64,000 nt of DNA. Origin: Hyphomicrobiales bacterium (GTDB taxonomy: Bacteria > Pseudomonadota > Alphaproteobacteria > Parvibaculales > Parvibaculaceae). Location: assembly GCA_016124805.1 (NCBI GenBank), contig WGND01000004.1:124001-188000 (forward strand), written 5' to 3'. The first letter of the stretch is position 1. Every line of letters begins with the position of its first letter. Positions 25,506 to 34,149 of the stretch are shown here, one piece after another. A model generated the notes under the pieces. It was not told the origin of the DNA and ran no database searches. It saw nothing but the letters and a program-made list of their open reading frames with translations. The translations under genes were made by a program, and so were the position numbers.

Positions 25506-28157
25506 TCAGGCGAGTGTCTTGGAGGCAATCTCGAAGACATCCCGCGACACACCCTCTGTCTCGGCGATGCGCGTCAATTCAGCCGACATCATCGCCTGAC
25601 GGGCAGGTTCAAATTGCCGCCAGCTTTTGAAAGCGCCAAGCAATCGCGCCGCCACTTGCGGATTGAGATTGTCGAGTTCCAGCACCTTGTCGGCGACGAA
25701 ATGATAGCCCGCGCCATCACCTGCATGGAAGCGTAGCTGATTTGCGCTGGCAAAGCTTGTAATCAGTGAGCGTACCTTGTTGGGATTGCGCATGGTAAAT
25801 ACAGGATGTTGTGTCAGGCGCTTCACCTCGTCCAGCGTGTGCGGCAGGGCGGAAGTCGCCTGTATCATCAACCACTTATCCATAACCAGGTGATCGCTCT
25901 TCCAGTGGTCATGGAAATCGGAGAGCGCTTTCACGCGCGCCGGTGTGTCCAGATTGGACAATATGCTTAACGCCGCAATCGAGTCCGTCATGTTGCCGGC
26001 CTCGTTGAACTGCGCCACGGTCAGCGCTTCGCCGCTGCCATCAGCCTTCAGCGCCAGATAGCCGAGCGCGCCATTGCGCAGCGCCCGCCTGCCCGCATCT
26101 TCCGCCTCCGGGCGATAGGGGCCTTCCACGCGGAAGCGGTGATAGGTCTCAAGCAGCACATCGCCGATCTGCTCCACAATCGAATGGCGCAATGCTTCGC
26201 GCGCCACATGAATGGCATCCACATCGACATTCTTGCCGATGAGCTGCGCGATCATCTGCTCGCTTGGCAGCTGGATCATCTGGGCGGCATATTCAGGGTC
26301 GACCTGCGGATCGCTGAGCAGCCTGGCAAACATCTCTGCCAGCGCTGTGCCCTTGCGGGGCGCATCACCCAGTTCGCGGCTGGTCACCATTTTCTGCAGC
26401 AGACCTGTCGCATAGCGCTGCGACGCTTCCCACCGGTTGAAGGGGTCGCTGTCATGCGTCATCAGGAACACCCAGTCGCGTTCCGTCAGATTGCTGGTGA
26501 GCTTTACAGGTGCTGTGAAGCCGCGCAGCACCGAGGGCACGGGCCTTGAGGCGACATGGGTGAAGGTGAAGGTCTGCTCACGGGCTTTCAGGTTCAGCAC
26601 GCGGGTTGTCGCAGCCGGGGCGCTTTCGCCTTCCAGTTGCAGCGGCATGTCATTGCCATCGGCGTCAATCAGGCCGACAGCGACGGGAATGTGATAGGGC
26701 TCCTTGGTCGGCTGACCCGGTGTCGGCGCGCAAATCTGGCTGAGGCTCAGCGTGTAGCTTTTGGCGCCTGCATCATATTGGCCCGACGCGATCAGTTCCG
26801 GCGTGCCGGATTGCGCATACCAGCGGCTGAATTGCGTGAGGTCGAGGCCTGCGCCATCGGCGAGCGATGAAATGAAATCTTCCACCGTGGCGGCCTCGCC
26901 ATCATGGCGTTCAAAATAAAGATCCATGCCTTTGCGGAATTTTTCCGGTCCCGCCATCGTGTGGATCATGCGCACCAGTTCGGCGCCCTTTTCATAGACG
27001 GTCGCCGTGTAGAAATTATTGATCTCGATATAGCTGTCGGGGCGCACGGGATGGGCCAGCGGGCCATTATCCTCCGGGAACTGATGGGCGCGAAGCAGGC
27101 GTACATCGGAAATGCGTTTGACGGGCCGCGAACGCATGTCGCCGGTGAATTCCTGATCGCGGAAAACCGTCAACCCTTCCTTGAGGCAAAGCTGGAACCA
27201 GTCGCGGCAGGTGATGCGGTTACCCGTCCAGTTGTGGAAATATTCATGCGCGATGATCGCTTCGATATTGGCGTAGTCGGCATCCGTCGCTGTGTCTGGT
27301 CGGGCCAGAATATATTTGTCATTGAAGACATTGAGGCCCTTGTTTTCCATCGCACCCATATTGAAGGCGCTGACGGCCACGATCATGAAGATGTCGAGAT
27401 CATATTCACGACCAAAAACATCCTCGTCCCATTTCATTGACCGCTGCAGCGCGCCCATGGCATAGGCACAGCGATCTTCATTGCCGCGCTCCACAAAAAT
27501 GCACAGCGTCACCTCGCGCCCGTTCATGGTGGTGAACTTGTCTTCCACCATGGCGAGATTGCCGGCCACCAGCGCGAAGAGATAGGCAGGCTTGGGATGG
27601 GGATCTTCCCAGACAACAAAATGTTTGCCGCCTTCCAGCTTGCCGGACTCTGTCAGATTGCCATTGGAAAGCATGACAGGCGTTAGAGTCTCATCGCCGC
27701 TGATGCGTGTCTTGAAAACGGCCATCACATCTGGGCGGTCGAGATAATAGGTGATGCGGCGAAAGCCCTGCGCCTCGCATTGGGTGCAATAAATATCGCT
27801 CGACTGGTAGAGCCCTTCCAGCGCCGTATTGTCGATGGGCGCACAATGCGTGACGGTCTGCAGCGTGAAGTCGCCATCGGGCAGATCATTCAGCGTCAGT
27901 TTTTCATCATCGACCTGATATTGATTGGCGCTGAGTTTCACACCATTGAGGCTCACGCTTTCCAGCGTCAGCCTTTCACCATCCAGGACAAGCGCGGCCG
28001 CCTTGTTCTTGCTCGCCGGGTTTCGCCGCATCTGGAGGTCCGAGACAACGCGCGTGGCCTTGGGGTCAAGGGCAATGTCGAGCGAGACGGTATCGATCAG
28101 ATAGTCGGGAACGGTATATTCAGCGAGCAGGACAGGACGGGGTGTTTCGGTTTTCAT
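25506..28157 (-). CDS. pepN: Aminopeptidase N (M1 family)
   Basis: PepN removes N-terminal residues from peptides in the cytoplasm with a catalytic zinc. The 883-residue protein has the substrate-anchoring GAMENKGLN motif near residue 266, the zinc site HEYFHNWTGNR near 304 and the third ligand Glu in LKEGLTVF, then the long helical C-terminal domain of the bacterial family. Length and spacing match E. coli PepN closely. I chose the ATG at 28157 because MKTETPRP leads into the conserved start; a GTG at 28196 would add 13 residues. It is followed after 55 bases by the histidine kinase on the same strand. Confidence 0.94.
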   Translation of the reverse strand: MKTETPRPVLLAEYTVPDYLIDTVSLDIALDPKATRVVSDLQMRRNPASKNKAAALVLDGERLTLESVSLNGVKLSANQYQVDDEKLTLNDLPDGDFTLQTVTHCAPIDNTALEGLYQSSDIYCTQCEAQGFRRITYYLDRPDVMAVFKTRISGDETLTPVMLSNGNLTESGKLEGGKHFVVWEDPHPKPAYLFALVAGNLAMVEDKFTTMNGREVTLCIFVERGNEDRCAYAMGALQRSMKWDEDVFGREYDLDIFMIVAVSAFNMGAMENKGLNVFNDKYILARPDTATDADYANIEAIIAHEYFHNWTGNRITCRDWFQLCLKEGLTVFRDQEFTGDMRSRPVKRISDVRLLRAHQFPEDNGPLAHPVRPDSYIEINNFYTATVYEKGAELVRMIHTMAGPEKFRKGMDLYFERHDGEAATVEDFISSLADGAGLDLTQFSRWYAQSGTPELIASGQYDAGAKSYTLSLSQICAPTPGQPTKEPYHIPVAVGLIDADGNDMPLQLEGESAPAATTRVLNLKAREQTFTFTHVASRPVPSVLRGFTAPVKLTSNLTERDWVFLMTHDSDPFNRWEASQRYATGLLQKMVTSRELGDAPRKGTALAEMFARLLSDPQVDPEYAAQMIQLPSEQMIAQLIGKNVDVDAIHVAREALRHSIVEQIGDVLLETYHRFRVEGPYRPEAEDAGRRALRNGALGYLALKADGSGEALTVAQFNEAGNMTDSIAALSILSNLDTPARVKALSDFHDHWKSDHLVMDKWLMIQATSALPHTLDEVKRLTQHPVFTMRNPNKVRSLITSFASANQLRFHAGDGAGYHFVADKVLELDNLNPQVAARLLGAFKSWRQFEPARQAMMSAELTRIAETEGVSRDVFEIASKTLA

Positions 28158-28267
28158 CAAGGGACTCAATAGGCAATGGGGGGCAAAGACACTCACTTCT
28201 ATATGAGCGCGTCAGCCATCATGTGCAAGTTGCATGGCCAAATTGCGGCATAATCGCCGCGGGATGC

Positions 28268-28807
28268 CTAGTTGAAGTCGATTGAAAGCGCGTTGGCGAG
28301 CGTCGCATCGGCGTCGCGGGCGATCTCCATGACATCATCAGGGAGATTTTCCGGATTGGCCTTGGCCACCTGCGTCAGGCGCTGCAGCAGCACCACAAGC
28401 TGAGGCGCGGCAGCGATGAGCTTGGCCTGCAGTTCCACACGCTCCGGGGTCATGTCATATTCCACGCCGGGCACGCGCCAGCCGCCGCCTTCATGGCTTC
28501 CCGTGACGACCACCGGATGGGTGCCAGGAAAGGGATGGTCGGCGGAGGCATCATCCTCGCGCCACTTATTCGCAACACGCTTGACGTGCCACTCTTCCAT
28601 TTCCGGATCGAGATGGCTGAGGGCGGCGACCTGTTCGGTATGGAGCTCATTGGCGTTGAAATCGCGCCCCAGGCCGACATCGTAATGAACCCGTAGCGGC
28701 TCATCGCAATCCTTGACCCATTGAGGCACCACGCGTTCAATGATCGCCCATGTGCCGACGGGTTTCACATAGACACGCTGATTTTTATGGAACAGGGCCT
28801 TAGCCAT
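28268..28807 (-). CDS. Conserved hypothetical protein
   Basis: A 179-residue soluble protein with no signal peptide. The N-terminal 60 residues (HKNQRVYVKPVGTWAIIE and VHYDVGLGRDF) look like a small beta-barrel. The middle has EEWHVKRVANKWRED and GTHPVVVTGSHEGGGW, and the C-terminal 60 residues are helical. I do not recognise a named family. It lies 110 bases upstream of pepN on the same strand and could share its promoter. Coding is supported by length and codon use like its neighbours. Confidence 0.7.
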   Translation of the reverse strand: MAKALFHKNQRVYVKPVGTWAIIERVVPQWVKDCDEPLRVHYDVGLGRDFNANELHTEQVAALSHLDPEMEEWHVKRVANKWREDDASADHPFPGTHPVVVTGSHEGGGWRVPGVEYDMTPERVELQAKLIAAAPQLVVLLQRLTQVAKANPENLPDDVMEIARDADATLANALSIDFN

Positions 28808-29183
28808 GATCGGACGTCTCCGGACCAGATGAACAGGGGCCCCAGAATGGGCCCGCCCGGGTTAGCGCCGGCTTAATTCCGCCGCCCAAATTAGCTCTAA
28901 TCGGTAAAATTTGAGCCAGTCTCAGGATTCGGGCACAGGCCAAATTGCATGAAATGCCCGGCCCGGCCCCCATTCGCCCGGCAGACGCCCTAGGCTGCCG
29001 CTACGTCCTTGAAAGGGGGCTGGCAACGGGATGAAATTGCGGGAACAATCAGCTTAAATGGGGCTGTCGCGCGGCTTGCTTTTTCCGCGCACAGGCCCAG
29101 TTTCTATAAGCATATCAGGCGTCAGAGAGCCGAACCTCCCAGAGGGATCGGTCAAAACAAACAGGCGCATCAGGGGAAACACG
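28808..29183. other. 376-base divergent intergenic region
   Basis: This gap separates the leftward hypothetical gene from the rightward acyl-CoA dehydrogenase operon and must hold promoters for both. The segment around 28880-28915 is AT-rich. I found no convincing -35/-10 pair or strong palindrome. AGGGG precedes the ATG at 29184. An in-frame start at 29058 exists, but the 42 residues it would add do not look like an acyl-CoA dehydrogenase N-terminus. Confidence 0.5.
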
Positions 29184-30299
29184 ATGAATTTTGACTTTTC
29201 CGACGACCAGAAAATGATCAAGGAGCAGGTCCGCAAATTTCTGGCCGACAAATGTGGCTATGCCGTCACGCGCCGCGTTCTGGAGGGCAAGGAGCCCTAT
29301 TCCAGGGATGTCTGGAAGGGCCTTGTCGATATGGGCCTCACGGGCACAGCCATTCCCGAAGAACATGGTGGCCTCGGTCTGGGCGCGCTTGAGCTTTGCG
29401 TGATCGCCGAGGAACTCGGTCGCGTCGCTGCCGCCGTGCCCTTCTCCTCCAGCGTCTATCTCGCCTCCGAAGCCATCAATCTGTTTGGCACGGATGCGCA
29501 GAAGGCCAACTGGCTGCCAAAGCTGGCTGCAGGCGAAATCATCGGCACGCTGGCCTGGGCTGAAGGCACCCATCAGCCGACCGCCAGAAACATCAAGACA
29601 AGCTTTGCCGGTGGCAAGCTCAACGGCGAGAAGCTGCCGGTGCCCGATGGCAGCTATGCCGATATTGCCGTGGTCGTTGTCAGTGCCGGTGGCAAGGGCA
29701 TCTCGCTTGCCATTGTTGACCTGCGCGAAGCCGGCGTCACCCGCGAGACGCTGACCACGGTCGATATCGTCCGCGATCATGCCCGCCTGACTTTCAAGGA
29801 TGCGCCTGCCGAACTCATGTCCGATCAGGGCAATGGCGAAGCCCAGCTTGCCCGTCTTCTTGATGGCGCAGCCGTCTTCTTCGCCTTCGAACAGGTCGGC
29901 GGCACGGAAGCCGCCATGAACATGGCGCGCGACTATGCCATGGAGCGTTTTGCCTTTGGCCGCGTCATCGCCTCCTATCAGGCGATCAAGCACAAGCTCG
30001 CCGACATGTATGTGAAGCTTGAGCTTGCCCGCTCCAATGCCTATTTCGGCGCGATGCAGCTCAACGACCAGTCGGCGGAATTGCCCGAGGCCGCGGCCAC
30101 GGCGCGTATCGCGGCCACGGATGCCTATTGCTTTGCCGGTCAGGAAAATGTCCAGGTCCATGGCGGCATTGGCTACACGTGGGAAGCGGACACGCAGTTC
30201 CATTATCGCCGTTCGAAACTCCTCTCACTCACCATCGGTTCGCCGGTCAACTGGAAGAACAAGCTTGTGAGCTGCCTTGAGGCACGCAACGCAGCCTGA
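29184..30299 (+). CDS. Acyl-CoA dehydrogenase, short subunit of a pair
   Basis: A 371-residue acyl-CoA dehydrogenase. It begins MNFDFSDDQKMIKEQVRKFL, the usual N-terminal helix, and has EEHGGLGLG near residue 59 and VQVHGGIGYTWE near 325. The C-terminal GT/S-x-EI/V segment that carries the catalytic Glu in many family members is not present; the protein ends IGSPVNWKNKL. The next gene, 47 bases on, is another family member that keeps a GGTDEI segment. This complementary loss is known from alpha2-beta2 acyl-CoA dehydrogenases of steroid and bile-acid side-chain degradation, so the two probably form one enzyme. Confidence 0.88.
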   Translation: MNFDFSDDQKMIKEQVRKFLADKCGYAVTRRVLEGKEPYSRDVWKGLVDMGLTGTAIPEEHGGLGLGALELCVIAEELGRVAAAVPFSSSVYLASEAINLFGTDAQKANWLPKLAAGEIIGTLAWAEGTHQPTARNIKTSFAGGKLNGEKLPVPDGSYADIAVVVVSAGGKGISLAIVDLREAGVTRETLTTVDIVRDHARLTFKDAPAELMSDQGNGEAQLARLLDGAAVFFAFEQVGGTEAAMNMARDYAMERFAFGRVIASYQAIKHKLADMYVKLELARSNAYFGAMQLNDQSAELPEAAATARIAATDAYCFAGQENVQVHGGIGYTWEADTQFHYRRSKLLSLTIGSPVNWKNKLVSCLEARNAA

Positions 30300-30346
30300 T
30301 TTTCCCAGCCAATTGAACGAACGCCAATCGAAAGAAAGTTAGACAA

Positions 30347-31567
30347 ATGGATTTCAACGATACTCCCGAAGAGGCCGCCTATCGCGCCAAGGTCCGTGAA
30401 TGGCTTGCCGCCAATGCAAAGCCCAAATCGGATGCCAATGACAATCTGCGGCTTGCCGAGGTGCTCAAGCGCTCCAAGGCGTGGCAGGCCACCAAGGCTG
30501 AGGCCGGCTATGCCTGCATCACATGGCCCAAGGAATGGGGTGGCGGTGGCGGCAGCACCATCGAAAGCGTGATCTTTGGCCAGGAAGAATCCAAATATGA
30601 CGCGCCAGCCGGTGTCTTTGCCATCGGCCTTGGCATGTGCATTCCGACGGTCATGGCCTGGGGTTCCGAAGAGCACAAGAAGCGCTTTGTGAAGCCCGCC
30701 GTGCGCGGTGACGAAATCTGGTGCCAGCTCTTCTCCGAGCCAGCTGGCGGCTCCGATGTGGCCGGTCTGCGCACCCGCGCTGAAAAGGACGGCGATGAAT
30801 GGGTCATCAACGGCCAGAAGGTCTGGACCTCGGGTGCCCATTATTGCGACTATGGCATTGTCGTTGTCCGCACCGACCCCAATGTGCCAAAGCACAAGGG
30901 TCTGACCATGTTCTGGGTCGACATGAAGAGCCCCGGCATTGAAGTGCGACCGATCAAGCAGATGTCGGGTGATTCAAACTTCAACGAGGTTTTCTTCACC
31001 GATGTCCGCGTCAATGACGATCAGCGTCTTGGCAATGTCGGCGATGGCTGGAAGGTGGCACTGACCACGCTCATGAATGAACGCCTGGCTGTCGGTGGTG
31101 GCATGGGCGGCACCAGCGTGAAAGATCTTGTGGAGATGGCCCGCTCAACCGAGATGGACGGCATGCCCGCGCTGCAAAACGGTTCAGTGCGCGAGCGTAT
31201 CGCCGACTGGTATGTGCAGGAGCAGGGCCTCAAGCTTACGCGCTATCGCACACTCACAGCGCTCTCCAAGGGCCAGACACCTGGACCGGAGTCCTCGATC
31301 TCCAAGATCGTCAGTGCCAAGAAGATGCAGGACCTCGGCGCCTTCGCCATGGACATGCAGGATATAGGCGGCATCATCCGCGATCCGGAAATTTCAGCTG
31401 AAAACGCCTCACCGCAGGAAATGTGGTTTGGCGCTGCCGGTTACCGGATTGCGGGCGGGACGGATGAGATCCTGCGCAACATCGTGGCCGAACGTGTGCT
31501 GGGCATGCCCGGCGACATCCGCGTCGACAAGGATGTGCCCTTCAATCAGATGCCGCGCGGCAAATAA
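30347..31567 (+). CDS. Acyl-CoA dehydrogenase, long subunit of a pair
   Basis: A 406-residue acyl-CoA dehydrogenase. It has the FAD/substrate segment CQLFSEPAGGSDVAGLRTRA near residue 124, NGQKVWTSGAH near 155 and a C-terminal AGGTDEILRNIVAERVLGMP near 372, where the family Glu region sits. The glycine at the second position replaces the more common Glu-Gly. It follows the short subunit on the same strand and is closed by a terminator 20 bases after its stop. Together they should oxidise a bulky acyl-CoA to the enoyl-CoA; the substrate is unknown. Confidence 0.88.
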   Translation: MDFNDTPEEAAYRAKVREWLAANAKPKSDANDNLRLAEVLKRSKAWQATKAEAGYACITWPKEWGGGGGSTIESVIFGQEESKYDAPAGVFAIGLGMCIPTVMAWGSEEHKKRFVKPAVRGDEIWCQLFSEPAGGSDVAGLRTRAEKDGDEWVINGQKVWTSGAHYCDYGIVVVRTDPNVPKHKGLTMFWVDMKSPGIEVRPIKQMSGDSNFNEVFFTDVRVNDDQRLGNVGDGWKVALTTLMNERLAVGGGMGGTSVKDLVEMARSTEMDGMPALQNGSVRERIADWYVQEQGLKLTRYRTLTALSKGQTPGPESSISKIVSAKKMQDLGAFAMDMQDIGGIIRDPEISAENASPQEMWFGAAGYRIAGGTDEILRNIVAERVLGMPGDIRVDKDVPFNQMPRGK

Positions 31568-31586
31568 ATTCCGCCTTTCGATTTCG

Positions 31587-31619
31587 GAAAAGCCCGTGAG
31601 CCTTGCTTGCGGGCTTTTT
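31587..31619 (+). terminator. Rho-independent terminator after the acyl-CoA dehydrogenase pair
   Basis: AAAAGCCCG pairs with CGGGCTTTTT around a loop of about 14 bases. The T-run is on the + strand. It closes the two-gene operon and argues against an upstream in-frame start at 31603 for the next gene. Confidence 0.85.
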
Positions 31620-31683
31620 CATGTCGGGCCGCCCGCACCTGACGTCACGGTCTTCTTGTGTTAGCCTCGCTTCAAATGATGCG

Positions 31684-33117
31684 GTGAGGGGCTTGAGACA
31701 ATTCTTGAAAACATGGCTGGGTCGGGCAGGCAGGGCGCCGATGCGCCTCTGGGCGCTGGTGGTCCCGCCATGGAAGAACAGACGCACGCCCTATCTGCTT
31801 ATTTTGGGCTTGCTTGTTCTCGGCGTGGTGAGGGAGATTCCCTATACGCCTTCCGTAAGTCAGGGGCTCGACGCCATCCGCAAGGAGGGCAGACTTGTGC
31901 TCCTCACCCGCCAGTCGCCCACCACCTATTATCAAGGCACCATCGGCCCTACCGGCTTTGAACATGAGCTGGGCCGCGCCATCGGCAAGTCGCTTGGTGT
32001 GGAGGTCGAGTTCCGCCTGTTTGATACCGACCGCGCCCTGCTGAAGGCGCTCGCCGCCAAAAAGGGGCAGGCGGCTGTCGGGCTCGTGCTCACGCCCGAG
32101 CGCGAAAAAGCCTTCGCCAGCTCCGTGGGCTACGAGAAGGTCAAACAGATCATTGTCTGCCGTCGCGATGTGAAGCGACCCAAGAAACTTGCCGATCTCG
32201 AAGGGCTCAGGCTGGCTGTCAGTAAGGGATCTGCAGCCGCGGAAGCCCTTGCCGACAGGGATACAGAGGCCCTCAATATATCCTATGCAGACGAGGCGCC
32301 CGAAGATTTGATGCAGGATGTTCTGGACGGGGTGATTGATTGCACAGCCGTAAATTCGCTCCTCTTCCGCATCACAAATCCCTATTACCCTGAACTGGCC
32401 GAGGGCTTTGCGCTGACGGGCGAGCAGCAGATCGGCTGGCTTCTGGCACCGGGCTCTGAAGACCTGAAGGAATATCTGCGGACATGGTTTGCAGGCGCGC
32501 GCAAGTCGGGCCGCTTCACCAGCATTGAGCGCCGCTTCTATGGCTTCCTGCCGCCTTTTGACTATGTTGATATTCGCGCCTTCCAGCGGGCCATCGAGAA
32601 GGTGCTGCCGGATTATGAAAAAGCCTTTCGCCGCGCCGCCAGCGCAACGGGCCTGCCCTGGGAACTGCTGGCTGCGATGAGCTATCAGGAATCCCACTGG
32701 AACCCCGATGCCAAAAGCCATACCGGTGTGCGGGGCATCATGATGTTGACAGAAGACACGGCAAAACAGATGGGCGTTGAAAATCGCCTTGATGCCGCTG
32801 AAAGCATTGATGCTGGTGCGCGCTATCTGGCCGATCTGATCGCGCGCCTGCCGGAGGATATTCCCGAGAATGAGAAACAGTGGTTTGCGTTGGCTGCCTA
32901 TAATATCGGGATGGGCCATCTTTATGATGCCCGTACGCTGGCAACGCGCATGGGCCTCAATCGAAACTCATGGACTGACCTGCGACGGGCCTTGCCATAT
33001 CTTCAGCGTAAGGAGTTTTACAGCACGCTGAAGTCGGGCAGGGCGCGCGGCGGCGAAACGGTGCGCTTCGTCCAGCAGGTCCGCACCTATCAGCACATCC
33101 TCGAAGGCACGGAATAG
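31684..33117 (+). CDS. MltF-like membrane-bound lytic transglycosylase
   Basis: About 477 residues combining a solute-binding-protein domain (about residues 60-290, starting EGRLVLLTRQSPTTYYQ) with a lytic transglycosylase domain (about 310-477). The transglycosylase core is AAMSYQESHWNP, with the catalytic Glu near residue 334, then GVRGIMMLTEDTAKQMG and NIGMGHLYDAR. MltF cleaves peptidoglycan and uses the binding domain for regulation. A hydrophobic helix (PYLLILGLLVLGVV) anchors it; there is no lipobox Cys. The start is uncertain: GTG 31684, TTG 31705 and ATG 31741 are all possible and all keep the anchor. Confidence 0.85.
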   Translation: MRGLRQFLKTWLGRAGRAPMRLWALVVPPWKNRRTPYLLILGLLVLGVVREIPYTPSVSQGLDAIRKEGRLVLLTRQSPTTYYQGTIGPTGFEHELGRAIGKSLGVEVEFRLFDTDRALLKALAAKKGQAAVGLVLTPEREKAFASSVGYEKVKQIIVCRRDVKRPKKLADLEGLRLAVSKGSAAAEALADRDTEALNISYADEAPEDLMQDVLDGVIDCTAVNSLLFRITNPYYPELAEGFALTGEQQIGWLLAPGSEDLKEYLRTWFAGARKSGRFTSIERRFYGFLPPFDYVDIRAFQRAIEKVLPDYEKAFRRAASATGLPWELLAAMSYQESHWNPDAKSHTGVRGIMMLTEDTAKQMGVENRLDAAESIDAGARYLADLIARLPEDIPENEKQWFALAAYNIGMGHLYDARTLATRMGLNRNSWTDLRRALPYLQRKEFYSTLKSGRARGGETVRFVQQVRTYQHILEGTE

Positions 33118-33249
33118 CCAAATGCCGGGTGCGACATTGCGCCAGCCTGCTGCGACCAAATGACCACTAATTTTTTGTGGTTATTGGGCGCACTCTGTTC
33201 CTATCGAATTTGCGTCGAAACAGCTTCGGCGCCATCCAAGGAGAAGAAA

Positions 33250-33906
33250 ATGAAGGGCAACAAGCGCATCACATCTGCCATATTCGCAATGGCGCTGGGA
33301 ACGGTGATGGCGGCGCCAGTCGCAACTCAGGCCGTCGCAGCCGAAGGGGCTGGCAAATCTGCAGGGGACGTCATGGTCCGCCTGCGCGGCATCGGCGTCA
33401 TCCCGCGTGACCATGGCAGCGCCAATATCCTGTCGGGCCATGATACGCTCTCGAATGAATATGTGCCGGAAGTCGATTTCACCTATTTCATCACCGACAA
33501 TGTGGCGATGGAACTGATCGCGGCGACCACACAGCATGACGTGAAATGGGATACGGGTGCCGGCGTTGTCGATCTCGGCAAGGTCAACCTCCTGCCGCCC
33601 ACGCTGACACTGCAATATCACTTCATGCCGAACGAGACGATCAGCCCCTATCTCGGCGCCGGTCTCAACTACACCTTCTTCTACAATGAGAACTCCCCGG
33701 CCGGTCTGGATGTTCGCTACAAGGATCACATCGGCTATGCGTTGCAGGCAGGTGTGGACTACCAGCTCTCTGAAAACTGGTACGCCAACCTTGATGTGAA
33801 GAAAATCTTCCTCAAGACAACGGTCAATGTGGATCCGATCGGCGTTGTTGCCGATGTGGACATCGATCCCTGGATCATCGGTCTGGGTGTCGGCTACAAG
33901 TTCTAA
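33250..33906 (+). CDS. OmpW-family outer membrane protein
   Basis: A 218-residue outer-membrane beta-barrel. A signal peptide ends near residue 31 (ATQAVA). The mature part begins GDVMVRLRGIGVIPRD, the OmpW opening, and includes TLTLQYHFMPNETISPYLGAGLNYT-type strands before ending in Phe after GVGYK, as barrels do. OmpW proteins form small eight-stranded channels for hydrophobic compounds. The ATG at 33250 follows AAGGAGAAG. Its place next to hydrophobic-compound oxidation genes fits a role in uptake, but that is inference. Confidence 0.88.
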   Translation: MKGNKRITSAIFAMALGTVMAAPVATQAVAAEGAGKSAGDVMVRLRGIGVIPRDHGSANILSGHDTLSNEYVPEVDFTYFITDNVAMELIAATTQHDVKWDTGAGVVDLGKVNLLPPTLTLQYHFMPNETISPYLGAGLNYTFFYNENSPAGLDVRYKDHIGYALQAGVDYQLSENWYANLDVKKIFLKTTVNVDPIGVVADVDIDPWIIGLGVGYKF

Positions 33907-33934
33907 CGTCTTCCGCAGCGTAAGCTGTGTGAAT

Positions 33935-33994
33935 GTCGCGTGTTTCTCCGGTTTTGGTTTGTTCCCAGCCAGCCGAAACCGGAGAGCGCGCGAC
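33935..33994 (+). repeat. Long composite hairpin after ompW
   Basis: GTCGCG (33935-33940) pairs with CGCGAC (33989-33994), and TCTCCGGTTT (33945-33954) pairs with AAACCGGAGA (33976-33985), giving 16 perfect base pairs with a 21-base loop and small internal gaps. There is no T-run after it. It starts 29 bases after the ompW stop and could end or stabilise that transcript. Confidence 0.5.
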
Positions 33995-34149
33995 GCCCTT
34001 TTCGGCACTGCATTGCATTGCGTCCACCCCGCCGTCATTCTGGACTTTGCTTGAGACGATTCTGGAATTAGGGTATGTACCCTAAACAGAAGCCGCACCG
34101 TTCTGCGCATCTTTGCAGCCGGAATGCATGGCCAGGGTGGAGACGCAAC

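Noticed and set aside
31603-31683. Upstream extension of the MltF-like protein
   Set aside because: The extra codons begin inside the terminator at 31587-31619, so they are unlikely to be translated.
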